From NCBI RefSeq assembly GCF_021555175.1, contig NZ_JAKGRW010000002.1, positions 1-64,000 on the forward strand: 64,000 nucleotides of DNA, in the 5' to 3' direction. Both the position numbers and the translations under genes were made by a program. Shown here one piece after another: positions 54,799 to 63,892 of this stretch. Source of the stretch: Nocardioides alcanivorans (GTDB lineage Bacteria; Actinomycetota; Actinomycetes; Propionibacteriales; Nocardioidaceae). Each line of letters begins with the position of its first letter. Position 1 is the stretch's first letter. Under the pieces are notes generated by a model, which worked only from the letters and a program-made list of their open reading frames with translations, made no database searches and was not told the origin of the DNA.

Positions 54799-56211
54799 TT
54801 GAAGAGGATCGGCATCGACGTCGGACCGTCCAGCACAGACCTAGTCCTGCTGGACGGTCCGACCGGGTGCGCCCATCTGCGGGCCCCGAGCGGCACGGAT
54901 GGAATCACCGGTGTGGTCGAGGTCCTCGAGCACTTGCGCAACAACACGGTCTCACTGGGCGACGTCCGCGCGGTCGTCGTTGGGTCGCGCTTCCTCATCG
55001 ACTGCCTCGACCGAGTGGAGGGCGTAGCCCGCACAGGGGTGATCCGCTTCGGCTTGCCGGCGTCAGCCTCCGTTCCTCCGATGATGAATTGGCCCGCCCA
55101 ACTTGTCGGCGCAATTGGCTCCCATGTCCACCTCTGCCATGGTGGCCACGACATCAATGGCAACGAGATCTCGCCCTTGGACATGGCCGAGGTGACCGCC
55201 GCGCTCGATCGACTCGTAGATGCGGGTGCTCGATCGGTGGCGATCTCGTCGGTGTTCTCGCCGGTCCGGCCAAGCGAAGAACTTTTAGCAGCCGAGATCG
55301 TTCGCATGAGGTATCCACAGCTGAGGACCAGCCTTTCGCATGAGGTTGGTCGACTCGGACTCATTGGCCGAGAGAACGCAACCGTTCTGAACGCTGCGCT
55401 TGTTGACGTCGCCGAGACCTACTTTGCGCAACTTGGGAGCTGCCTGGAGTCGGTCGGAATTAACGCGCCGGTGTTCCTCAGCCAAAATGATGGCACCGTC
55501 GTCGACATCGATTACGCCACGCGCTACCCCATCAGGACGTTCGGCTCCGGCATGACCAACGCAATGAAGGGAGCCTCGGTGCTCTCTGGCCACGCGACTT
55601 GCGTTGTGGCGGACCTGAGAGACGATCAGGTGAGTGTCGGGCTCCTCGATCACGGATTCCCTCGCATCACCTCAGGCAGCACCAAGGTGGCCGGGGTTCA
55701 GACCAACTTTCGCACCCCAGACGTCCTTGTGCGCGACCTGCGACCTCACCGAGGGGCCGGCCGCAAACGCTATCTAGGCGTAATCGCGGACGCCATCGCC
55801 GAACTCATCGCAAGGGTCAAGCCCGGATTCGGAGAACTACCGGTGGTCGTTGTCGGAACGGGCGCATCTCTCGGGCCCAAGTCAGTCGACGGCGCTTCGG
55901 AGGTCTTGGTGCCCGCGGACGCTGCTTTTGCTCATGCGATAGGCGCAGCTTCGGCACAGGCCGGTGGAGAGGTCGATCGTGTAGTGCCCGAAGCCACTGG
56001 GCCCGATGACATCAGATTGTCAGAGGCGCGGCAGGAAGCGATCGACCGCGCAGTCGCCGCAGGTGCCGATCCCGATTCCGTCCAGGTCGCCCAAATCGAA
56101 CAAGCGCCGCTCAAATATATGGTGCGCGCGCGACGCATCCGCGTGAAGGCGGTCGGGGACCTCTCGCTGGACGCGCCGACGGACGGGGTCGGCTGTGTTC
56201 GCGACGTATGA
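54799..56211 (+). CDS. HyuA-like protein without nucleotide motifs, copy B (probable pseudoenzyme)
   Basis: A 470-aa paralogue of HyuA-A and -C. Overall fold markers remain (LGLIGRENATVLNAAL, LSQNDGTVVDIDYATR, MTNAMKGASVLSGHA), but phosphate-1 reads GIDVGPSSTD instead of GIDVGGTNTD, phosphate-2 DVGGTSTD is replaced by DLRDDQVS, and the about 50-residue segment with GIGGGT is absent. The frame is open and clean, so it is not decaying; it likely binds ligand or stabilises a partner without hydrolysing ATP. TTG at 54799 is preferred; longer in-frame starts overlap the preceding gene. Confidence 0.75.
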   Translation: MKRIGIDVGPSSTDLVLLDGPTGCAHLRAPSGTDGITGVVEVLEHLRNNTVSLGDVRAVVVGSRFLIDCLDRVEGVARTGVIRFGLPASASVPPMMNWPAQLVGAIGSHVHLCHGGHDINGNEISPLDMAEVTAALDRLVDAGARSVAISSVFSPVRPSEELLAAEIVRMRYPQLRTSLSHEVGRLGLIGRENATVLNAALVDVAETYFAQLGSCLESVGINAPVFLSQNDGTVVDIDYATRYPIRTFGSGMTNAMKGASVLSGHATCVVADLRDDQVSVGLLDHGFPRITSGSTKVAGVQTNFRTPDVLVRDLRPHRGAGRKRYLGVIADAIAELIARVKPGFGELPVVVVGTGASLGPKSVDGASEVLVPADAAFAHAIGAASAQAGGEVDRVVPEATGPDDIRLSEARQEAIDRAVAAGADPDSVQVAQIEQAPLKYMVRARRIRVKAVGDLSLDAPTDGVGCVRDV

Positions 56212-57229
56212 GAATCTCCGTGCTCTGGCCGACGGGGCATCCTTCTTCGGCTCCGGGGGAGGAGGCGACTGCGAACTTGGGTACGCAATGGCTGCGCACC
56301 GCACCGCACAGGCCGTGGTACCGACTGAGATCGTGGATGTCTCTACCCTGTCGCCGTCAGACCTCGTTGTCCACGTCGCCCTCTTCGGGTCGCCAGAGAT
56401 AGTAGCTGAACAGCTCCCGTCAGGCGACGAGTTCGCCCACGCCGCAGGAGAGCTCGCTGCCCGTCTTGGCCAGCGTGTCGGAGCGATCGGCACGCTCGAG
56501 ATCGGCGGGGTCAATGCGTTGGTCCCGTTCCTTGCGGCCACGGACCTTGGGGTTCCAGTCGTCGATTCGGACCTGATGGGACGCGCGTTCCCGCAGCTCA
56601 CCCAGACCACGGCGGCGCTCACGGAAACTGCGCCCGGTGCGATGGTGCTGGTTGGAACGGTCGGTACGACGGTGTTGCTTGACGGATTGAAATGGACGAA
56701 CGCCGACGCTATCGTCGCGAACAGCGTCTCGAGCATGGGTGGATCGGCCGCAATCGCACTGTTCGGGATGTCGGTCGAGACCCTGTCCTCCGTGGGCATC
56801 CTCGGCAGCGTTACTCGTGCCATCCGAACCGGCGAAGCACTAGCCCGCCTTCCTGCGGGCGCCTCCTCCTCGAAGGCGGCCAATGCCCTTGGGGCCGCAC
56901 TCGTCCTGAGCGGCAGGGTTCTAGACGTCGTGCTGTCGCCTGGAGGGCTCCGGACCATCGTCCTCGATGACGCTTCTCCTGAAGGCCGGATCGGCCGAGT
57001 CGACGCAATCAACGAGTACGTCCGCGTAGCGACTGATGGTGAGATTGTGGCCGAGGTGCCCGACATCATCGTGGTTTTGGACGAGGAGACTCTGTGCCCT
57101 ACGCAAGTAGACGAAGTTCGGGTCGGGCAGCGCGTTTCAGTGCTCAGGGCGACCTCGTCCAAGCGCTGGGATCGCACAGGGAGTTTCGTTGCCTTTGAGC
57201 AGTCGATAGGGATGGAGGGCAGAAGATGA
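56195..57229 (+). CDS. DUF917 / S-methyl thiohydantoin desulfurase-like protein, copy B
   Basis: A 344-aa DUF917 protein, more diverged than copies A and C: ADGASFFGSGGGGDCELGYA, LEIGGVNALVPFLAATDLGVP, DSDLMGRAFPQLTQTT. GTG start lies 17 nt inside HyuA-B, opposite in order to the A and C pairs (HyuA before DUF917). The C terminus lacks the GYNLDYV-type ending and continues with a different tail. It overlaps PucR-B by 4 nt. Confidence 0.83.
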   Translation: MFATYENLRALADGASFFGSGGGGDCELGYAMAAHRTAQAVVPTEIVDVSTLSPSDLVVHVALFGSPEIVAEQLPSGDEFAHAAGELAARLGQRVGAIGTLEIGGVNALVPFLAATDLGVPVVDSDLMGRAFPQLTQTTAALTETAPGAMVLVGTVGTTVLLDGLKWTNADAIVANSVSSMGGSAAIALFGMSVETLSSVGILGSVTRAIRTGEALARLPAGASSSKAANALGAALVLSGRVLDVVLSPGGLRTIVLDDASPEGRIGRVDAINEYVRVATDGEIVAEVPDIIVVLDEETLCPTQVDEVRVGQRVSVLRATSSKRWDRTGSFVAFEQSIGMEGRR

Positions 57230-58770
57230 CGAAGACGTGGACGGTGGCGGTTCTCTTCGCTCAGCCTGTCCTGGCAGATGCTCGATTGATCGCCGGAGCC
57301 GCCGGCCTAGGTCGGCCCGTTCGGGACGTCAGCTGGTATGAGGGCGGCGACCTGACCGACGTGTCTGAACATCTCATCGTGTGCGATCGCTCAACAGTCA
57401 CCCCGGCCTATCGGCTCGAAGCGCTCGTGCGTCGTGCAAAATCCCGTGAAGCAGCGGGCATCGTCGTCCACGACTCCGACTCCGAACCCCTGCCGTCGAC
57501 CGTGCGGATCGCTGACCGTGTCGGCCTACCAGTTCTTGCCACCAGCACTGACAACCTCGTTGATCTCCTTCACCGGGTTGCCTTGATCGTTCGTGCTCCA
57601 GAGCTCGACCGAGCCCGCACGATTCAGGTCCTCATCCAAAAGTTGAACGCTCGCGGCCGAACACTGAACGCTGTTCTTCAGACCTACAGCGACGTCTTGG
57701 CTCAGCCGATCGCCATCCTCGCTTCGGACGGCACGCGGCTGGAGGGCAGCGATCTCGCCCTTCCCGCAGACGCGCGGTTGGACTTGGATGTGCCTCAACA
57801 GGTCCGGGGCGACGGTGAAGCCGTCACGGTGCTGCAACCAGTGGTGCTCGTAGACCGAGCAGAGACGATCGCTTGGCTGATCACCGCATCGGACACACAG
57901 TCTGACTTCTCTGTCGAGACGATGGCCATCGCCCTGGCTGTGCTGGAACCGGTGGTGAGAGCTTGGATCGCAGAGCGCCGTCTGGGCGCTGAGCGGACCT
58001 CGCGATTCGAGGGCCACGTGCTCGCCGAGCTCCTCGTGAGCGGGCCCCCGGCTCGCGAGACAGTGCAGCGTGCTGTCGCTCTTGGTTGGCGTCTTCAAGG
58101 CTGGCACTGTGGCGTGCACTTCGGGGTTCGGGAGCGTGTGCACCAGGACGAGATCCTCTATCGCCTCGAACAACTCAGGCCGATTCTCAATGGCGGCGGC
58201 ATTACCGGACCACTCATCGCTCGGCCCGACGGCTGGACCGCGTGGGTGACGACGCAGCATGAGCCGGCACCGCAGCGGAATCGCGACTTCGTCGAGCGCC
58301 TCCGTGCGCTAGTCGCACAGATGCCCGGGACTTGGGGCGTTTACGCAGGTGTCGGACGCCCTCACTCCGGCGCAACTGGCATCGGACTGACGCTGGCGGA
58401 GGCGCGGGACGGTGCTGCTCTCGCTAGAAGCGGGCCCCAAGCAAGCAGCGTCGAGCACATTGACGAACTCGGCGTCTCGCAGCTCTTGGTGGGGCTGAGC
58501 GAATCTGATGCCGCTCGAACCTTCGCCGATTCGATCCTTGAGCCGCTTCGCGACGTTGAAGGAGGAGTCCTCCTGGACACGCTGCGCGTCTTCATGGCGA
58601 GCAACATGTCGCTCTCGGCAACGGCGAACGCGCTAGGTATGCACCGCAACACGGTCGCAGCGCGAGTCGCTCGGCTCAAGACCCTGCTGTCCGTTGATCT
58701 GGACGATCCCGACCAGCGCCTCGCGCTGCACCTCGCCTGCCGAATGGAGGCGGGTGGAGAGCGTGTGTAG
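57226..58770 (+). CDS. PucR family transcriptional regulator, copy B
   Basis: A 514-aa PucR-type regulator, intact. N-terminal sensing domain (LIAGAAGLGRPVRDVSWYEGGDL), central GGDEF-like region, and C-terminal HTH LSATANALGMHRNTVAARVARLKTLLSVDL. It is the last gene of the HyuA-B/DUF917-B unit (ATGA overlap), suggesting autoregulated control of that unit or of the racemase 101 bp downstream. Confidence 0.88.
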   Translation: MTKTWTVAVLFAQPVLADARLIAGAAGLGRPVRDVSWYEGGDLTDVSEHLIVCDRSTVTPAYRLEALVRRAKSREAAGIVVHDSDSEPLPSTVRIADRVGLPVLATSTDNLVDLLHRVALIVRAPELDRARTIQVLIQKLNARGRTLNAVLQTYSDVLAQPIAILASDGTRLEGSDLALPADARLDLDVPQQVRGDGEAVTVLQPVVLVDRAETIAWLITASDTQSDFSVETMAIALAVLEPVVRAWIAERRLGAERTSRFEGHVLAELLVSGPPARETVQRAVALGWRLQGWHCGVHFGVRERVHQDEILYRLEQLRPILNGGGITGPLIARPDGWTAWVTTQHEPAPQRNRDFVERLRALVAQMPGTWGVYAGVGRPHSGATGIGLTLAEARDGAALARSGPQASSVEHIDELGVSQLLVGLSESDAARTFADSILEPLRDVEGGVLLDTLRVFMASNMSLSATANALGMHRNTVAARVARLKTLLSVDLDDPDQRLALHLACRMEAGGERV

Positions 58771-58871
58771 TCACGCCGCAAGGTCAAAGTCCCATGATCG
58801 TGCAACGCGCCCAGTCACCTCACCCGTGTTCGTCCCTACGATCTCCCCACGCCCCTACAAGGAGGACTGCT

Positions 58872-59593
58872 GTGAAGTTGAGTGTCATCATTCCGAGCTC
58901 GATGGATGTGTTCGTCGACGGAACTCGGACGGAGATCGAAGAGTTCGTGAGCCAAGGCACCAAGATCGATGTGGTCTACCTGAGCAGCGGCCCCGCCAGC
59001 GTCGAGTGCGAGTACGACGAGGCCCTCGCGGCTCCGCCAATCCTCCAGCGGGTCGCCGAGGCGGCCGAAGGTGGAGCGGACGCGGTCTTCATCACCTGCT
59101 TCGGTGACCCTGGAGTCCACGCAGCGCGCGAACTCGTCGACATCCCTGTTGTCGGCGGATTCGAGCCATCCATCCTGACCGCTCTGAGCCTGGGCGAACG
59201 CGTAACCATCATCACGGTTTTGCCCAACGTCGTTCCGATGCTCCACGGACTCACACGTCGGTATGGCCTTGAGTCCCGGATCAACTCGAACATCCGAGTT
59301 GTCGACATTCCGGTGCTTGCTCTCGATGACCACGACATCCTCGTTGACCGTCTCTACGTCGCCGCGCAAGAAGCGATCGAGTCAGATCGTGCAGACGTCA
59401 TCGTCTTGGGTTGCACAGGCATGGTCCAAGTGGCGGCAAACCTCCAGGGAAGCTCGCGAGCAGCGGGCCGTTCGTACCCGTCGTCGACCCGACCGGCGCA
59501 GCAGTCAATTGGCTGGAGACGCAGGTTCGCCTCGGCCTGCGGGCAAGTCGTGCGACCTACATGACTCCGCCTGAGAAGGTTCGCCTTCCGTAA
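58872..59593 (+). CDS. Aspartate/glutamate/hydantoin racemase family protein (3' frameshift)
   Basis: About 240 aa after repair. Both catalytic cysteines are present: first in AVFITCFGDPGVHAARE, second in IVLGCTGMVQVA. Racemases of this family invert hydantoins or Asp/Glu by two-base chemistry without cofactor, which fits the surrounding hydantoinase genes. The break is at G3 59447-59449; one G gives NLQGKLASSGPFVPVV and a stop at 59593. GTG at 58872 has AAGGAGGAC upstream. A truncated paralogue lies at 24.7 kb. Confidence 0.85.
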
Positions 59594-59658
59594 CGGAGGT
59601 GTGCGGTGGCCTGAATCGCACTGGGTTTCGTTCCGCTTGATCAGTCAGGATGGGAACG

Positions 59659-59970
59659 ATGGCCAGGTATACGAACGAGATGCGTGAGCGGGCAGTGCGG
59701 ATGGTCGCTGAGGTCCGCCCGGAGCACCCGCACGAGACGGCAGCGTTGCGGCACGTCGCGGGGTTGCTGGGGATGAACGTCGAGACCCTGCGGCTGTGGG
59801 TCCACCGTGCTGAGGTCGACGCCGGGAAGCGGCCCGGGACCACGACGGATGAGGCGGAGGAGATCAAGCGCCTCAAGCGTGAGGTAGCCGAGCTCCGCAG
59901 GGCGAACGAGATCTTGAAGTCCGCCTCAGTGTTTTTCGCCAAGGAACTCGACCGCCCCACGACGAGATGA
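59659..59970 (+). CDS. IS3-family transposase OrfA
   Basis: A 103-aa DNA-binding subunit: HTH region LRHVAGLLGMNVETLRLWVHR and a leucine-zipper-like helix IKRLKREVAELRRANEIL. ATG 59659 gives the family start MARYTNEMRERAV; another ATG lies at 59650. A TTTTT slippery stretch near the 3' end may permit an OrfAB fusion. Confidence 0.93.
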   Translation: MARYTNEMRERAVRMVAEVRPEHPHETAALRHVAGLLGMNVETLRLWVHRAEVDAGKRPGTTTDEAEEIKRLKREVAELRRANEILKSASVFFAKELDRPTTR

Positions 59971-60905
59971 TCCGCTACATCGACGAGCACAAGGATCAGT
60001 TCGGGGTCGAGGCCATCTGCCGGGTGCTGCGTCCGGCAGTTCGTGGGTTCATCACCTCCCGTGGCTACCGGGCCGCGAAGACCAGAGCCCCGTCGGCGCG
60101 GTCGTTGAAGGACGAGTTGCTGGTGCCGGAGATCGCCCGGTTGCACGTCGAGAACTACGGCGTCTACGGGGTCCGGAAGATGCACGCCCTGATGCGACGC
60201 CAGGGCTGGGAGATCGGTCGCGATCAGACCGCTCGGCTGATGAAACTCGCCGACGTTCGTGGGGTGAAGCGGTCGAAGAAGGTGTTCACCACGAAGCCGG
60301 ATCCGGCGGCGGTGAAGCCGGCCGACTTGGTCCAACGGCGCTTCCACGCGCCCGCGCCGCGGCGGCTATGGGTTGCCGACATCACCTACGTCGCGACCTG
60401 GTCGGGGTTCGCCTACGTGGCGTTCGTGACCGACGTCTACTCACGCCGGATCGTCGGGTGGAACGTCGCCGCGACGTTGAAGGCCGACATCCTCCCCTTG
60501 CAGGCGCTCGACATGGCCGCGTGGGACGCAAAGCGCGAGGGCGCGGTCGATCTGACCGGGCTGGTCCATCACGCCGACCACGGCTCGAACTACCTCTCGA
60601 TCGTCTACACCGACCGAATCGGCGAACTCGGCGCGAAGCCCTCCACGGGCACCGTCGGCGACTCCTTCGATAACGCGCTGGCCGAGGCCGTCAACGGGCT
60701 CTACAAGACCGAACTCATCAGACGGCGCGGGCCGTGGCGCACGATCGAGCAGGTCGAGCTCGCGACGCTGGAGTACGTGTGGTGGTGGAACAACCAACGC
60801 CTTCACGGGGAGCTCGACATGCGCACCCCGCTCGAGGTCGAGGCCGCGTACTACGCTGCCCAAGAATCATCCCGGCCAGCACTCGCTGTCCAAGGGAACG
60901 CATAG
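59967..60905 (+). CDS. IS3-family transposase OrfB
   Basis: A 312-aa DDE integrase-type transposase: HTH_21-like ENYGVYGVRKMHALMRRQG, then catalytic Asp in LWVADITYVATW, second Asp in HHADHGSNYLS, and Glu in ALAEAVNGLYKTEL. All three catalytic residues are intact, so the element may be active. Starts in the orfA stop (ATGA). Confidence 0.95.
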   Translation: MIRYIDEHKDQFGVEAICRVLRPAVRGFITSRGYRAAKTRAPSARSLKDELLVPEIARLHVENYGVYGVRKMHALMRRQGWEIGRDQTARLMKLADVRGVKRSKKVFTTKPDPAAVKPADLVQRRFHAPAPRRLWVADITYVATWSGFAYVAFVTDVYSRRIVGWNVAATLKADILPLQALDMAAWDAKREGAVDLTGLVHHADHGSNYLSIVYTDRIGELGAKPSTGTVGDSFDNALAEAVNGLYKTELIRRRGPWRTIEQVELATLEYVWWWNNQRLHGELDMRTPLEVEAAYYAAQESSRPALAVQGNA

Positions 60906-60927
60906 GAACGAAACCCAGTGCGATTCA

Positions 60928-61215
60928 GCCTCGTCAAGCGAGCCATCTTTGATCGGTGCGGACCGCAGACCCCGTCGGGCTGGATCGTGCCGAGCGCAGC
61001 GCTGCCCTGGGCCAGGACGAGACCCTCGTGCTGCCGCTCGTGCCTACGCGCGCGAGCTACCTGGCTGATCGCGGGGTCGGACCAATGCAACATAGGAACA
61101 CTGAGACGCTTCGGCGCAAACACTTTGGGCGACCATGCACAGCGCCCAGTCAGGGCCACAAACATCCGCGCCGCGCCCAGTGACGTAGGGCCATGAACGG
61201 CGGTTTCCTCCTCTT
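60928..61215. other. Intergenic stretch downstream of IS3, no gene supported
   Basis: 288 bp between the IS right end and DUF917-C. No recognisable coding region. Before IS insertion it was continuous with the 18 bp after the racemase stop and probably held the promoter or leader of the DUF917-C/HyuA-C unit. Confidence 0.5.
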
Positions 61216-62304
61216 GTGACGGAAAACGTGATGTACACCATCGGAGTCGATGACATCGAGGACCTCGCTCTTGGCGCGGTGGTCCTGGGTGCCGGCGGCG
61301 GAGGAGACCCGCACGTCGCTATGTTGATGTTGCGGCAAGCAATCGAGAAGTGCGGGCCTGTCAGTGTGGTGCATCCCGACAGCCTCGACCCGGATGCAGC
61401 GGTCTTTCCGATCGCCATGGTCGGGGCCCCAACGGTGGTCGTCGAGAAGTTTCCGAACGGCTGCGAGTTCGAGATCGTCCTGCGGAGCCTGAGTCAACGC
61501 CTCGGCGTCTCTCCGTCCGCAGTCGTCGCTTTGGAGAGCGGCGGGCTCAATGCCTTGTTTCCCCTGGTCGTGGCGGCCGAGCTCGGGCTTCCGTGTGTGG
61601 ACTCGGACGGGATGCGCCGGGCCTTCCCACGGCTAGAGCAAACGCTCTTCACGCTGGGTGGTGTCTCCTCCACGCCGATTGCGATGGCCGATGTCTATGG
61701 CAACTGCGTTTCGTTCGATTGCATCGACAACGCTATGAGCGAGCGATTCGTTCGATCGTCCGTAACGGAGATGGGGATGAACGCCGTCATCGCGAGCTAC
61801 CCGATGAGTGGTCGCCAGTGCGCCGACTACGGCGCTACGGGTTCGCTCAAGTACGCCTTGGAACTCGGCCGACGCATCCGCGCGATCCGCGACGGCGTGC
61901 CGAAGGCTCTCAAGACCTTCCTCGACTTCGCGGACGCGCACGTGGTCTTCACCGGCACCGTCACTGACCTGATTCGCAATACGACTGATGGGTGGGCCAG
62001 AGCTGTCGCCACCCTCGAACACCTTGAGGACCCAACCCGGCTCATGACCATCCAGATACAGAACGAGAACCTGATTGCATTCGAGGGAGATCGCGCGGTG
62101 GTCACGGTCCCCGACCTGATCAGCATGATCGACATCGAGACGGCGACGCCGATGACCACGGAGTCGCTCCGGTACGGGCAGCGGGTACATGTGCTCGCAC
62201 TCCCCGCTGCAGAGCGATGGCTCCTTCCTGATGGACTCGAGCTCGCTGGCCCGCGTGCGTTCGGGTACAACCTGGACTACGTGCCGTTCGGTGTTCACGC
62301 ATGA
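61216..62304 (+). CDS. DUF917 / S-methyl thiohydantoin desulfurase-like protein, copy C
   Basis: A 362-aa intact DUF917 protein, closer to copy A: DIEDLALGAVVLGAGGGGDPH, MVGAPTVVVEKFPNG, ALESGGLNALFPLVVAAELGL, DSDGMRRAFPRLEQTL, and terminal FGYNLDYVPFG. It provides the frame-correct reference for repairing copy A. GTG at 61216; an ATG at 61231 is an alternative. ATGA overlap with HyuA-C. Confidence 0.87.
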   Translation: MTENVMYTIGVDDIEDLALGAVVLGAGGGGDPHVAMLMLRQAIEKCGPVSVVHPDSLDPDAAVFPIAMVGAPTVVVEKFPNGCEFEIVLRSLSQRLGVSPSAVVALESGGLNALFPLVVAAELGLPCVDSDGMRRAFPRLEQTLFTLGGVSSTPIAMADVYGNCVSFDCIDNAMSERFVRSSVTEMGMNAVIASYPMSGRQCADYGATGSLKYALELGRRIRAIRDGVPKALKTFLDFADAHVVFTGTVTDLIRNTTDGWARAVATLEHLEDPTRLMTIQIQNENLIAFEGDRAVVTVPDLISMIDIETATPMTTESLRYGQRVHVLALPAAERWLLPDGLELAGPRAFGYNLDYVPFGVHA

Positions 62305-63881
62305 CCGGCCTCCGCGTTGGCATCGACGTCGGGGGAACCCACACCGATGCCGCAGCAATCGATGGCAAGGGAGGGGTCCTCGCTTGGCACAAGACTGCGA
62401 CGACTCCCGACCCGTTCGATGGGATCACCACGGTTCTTGCACAACTGCTCGAGACGATTCCTCGTGAGGCGATCGAGTGCGTCGTCCTGGGAAGTACGCA
62501 CCCCCTGAATGCGATCGTCCGGCGAATCGGTCTCACGCGTGTCGGCGCCTTGCGACTCGCTGCGCCGGCCACGACCTCGATCGCTCCCTTTGCCGGCTGG
62601 CCAGCTGACCTGAAGGATGCGGTGTGCGGACCCGTCGAGGTCATTGGCGGCGGACATGAGTACGACGGCACGGAGATCGGTCCTCTCGATGAGGACGCGG
62701 TAGCGACCTTTGCGCGCTCCTGCCAAGGGGTGGTTGAGGCCATCGCAATCACAGGCGTGAGCTCGCCTGCGAACCCGGCGCATGAGCTTCGCGCCAGAGC
62801 GATCGTGGCGGGCATTCTGGGCGACGACGCCCTGGTGACCCTTGGTCATCAAGTGGGAGGTCTCGGCCTTCTCGAGCGTGAGAACTCGGCAATTCTGAAC
62901 TCCGCTCTGACCAGCGTCGGTCGGGAGGTTGTCGAAGGATTGGATCGCGCTCTTGCCGGGTTGGGCATCGAGGCTCGTAGTTACCTCACGCAGAACGACG
63001 GGACGCTGCTGGCGGCCAAGGACGCGCTGCAGAAGCCGATCCTCACCATTGCTTCGGGACCGACGAATTCCATGCGCGGCGCCGCTCACCTCTCGGGGCT
63101 CAAGGACGCCATCGTCGTTGACGTCGGAGGTACCTCTACGGACTTCGGTCTCCTTGTCGATGGATTCCCGCGGGCCTCCGCGCTCGCAGTTGACATCGGT
63201 GGGGTCCGCACGAACTACCGGATGCCGGACCTCATCTCCATCGCGCTCGGCGGCGGGACGGTGGTCAAGGCAGCCGACCAGATCGGCCCCGATAGCGTCG
63301 GACACCGCCTAGTGACCGAAGCCTTGGTCTTCGGGGGAGCCACGGCCACGTTGACCGACGTCTCCGTCGGGGCAGGCCGCGCCCAAATCGGCGACCCAAA
63401 CCTTGCAGACGCAATGTCTGGATCACTCGTGGACGCAGTTAGCGGCTGGGTTGACGCCCAAATTGCCACCAACATCGATCGCATCAAGGTCGCACGAGTG
63501 AACCTCCCGGTCATCGCTGTCGGCGGTGGGGCGCACCTGATCGCAGACGAGATCGCAGGTGCGAGCGAAGTGCTTCGGTTCGAGCACGCCACGGTCGCCA
63601 ATGCCATCGGCGCCGCCGTCGCAGAAGCTCAAGGCACTATCGACCGCGTCTTCGCCTTCGACGAGTCGAGCCGTGAGGAGTGCCTCGAACAAGCGCGAAC
63701 TGAAGCGCGAGAGCTTGCGGTGGCCGCCGGAGCAGCTCGGGAACTAGTGCGGATCGTCGAGTTGGTCGAGATCCCACTCGCATACATGCCGAACGCCGCC
63801 ACTCGGGTTGTGGTCAAGGCAGTGGGACCAGCCACCTCGGCTGGTTCCGGTCCTTCCGAAGACCAAAGCCCGAAGAAATAG
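62301..63881 (+). CDS. Hydantoinase/oxoprolinase family protein HyuA-type, copy C
   Basis: A 526-aa ASKHA ATPase subunit close to copy A: GIDVGGTHTDAAAI, LGSTHPLNAIVRRIG, LGLLERENSAILNSAL, VDVGGTSTDFGLLVDG, LISIALGGGTVV. Both phosphate-binding motifs are intact. It is coupled to DUF917-C as A is to DUF917-A. A binding-protein gene follows after 11 bp, so this unit may carry its own transporter. Confidence 0.9.
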   Translation: MTGLRVGIDVGGTHTDAAAIDGKGGVLAWHKTATTPDPFDGITTVLAQLLETIPREAIECVVLGSTHPLNAIVRRIGLTRVGALRLAAPATTSIAPFAGWPADLKDAVCGPVEVIGGGHEYDGTEIGPLDEDAVATFARSCQGVVEAIAITGVSSPANPAHELRARAIVAGILGDDALVTLGHQVGGLGLLERENSAILNSALTSVGREVVEGLDRALAGLGIEARSYLTQNDGTLLAAKDALQKPILTIASGPTNSMRGAAHLSGLKDAIVVDVGGTSTDFGLLVDGFPRASALAVDIGGVRTNYRMPDLISIALGGGTVVKAADQIGPDSVGHRLVTEALVFGGATATLTDVSVGAGRAQIGDPNLADAMSGSLVDAVSGWVDAQIATNIDRIKVARVNLPVIAVGGGAHLIADEIAGASEVLRFEHATVANAIGAAVAEAQGTIDRVFAFDESSREECLEQARTEARELAVAAGAARELVRIVELVEIPLAYMPNAATRVVVKAVGPATSAGSGPSEDQSPKK

Positions 63882-63892
63882 GAGGAGTAAGA

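Larger units (their letters stand above)
59612..60927 (+). mobile_element. Complete IS3-family insertion sequence
   Basis: A 1316-bp element bounded by perfect 23-bp inverted repeats (59612-59634 and 60905-60927; ends TGAATCGC and GCGATTCA) and flanked by a 3-bp target duplication GCC (59609-59611 and 60928-60930). It carries orfA and orfB with an ATGA overlap. Perfect ends and duplication indicate recent insertion, between the racemase and DUF917-C genes. Confidence 0.95.

Noticed and set aside
61216..63881. Unit C as a recent duplicate of unit A
   Set aside because: Aligned proteins differ at many positions and DNA identity is visibly limited, so they are diverged paralogues.
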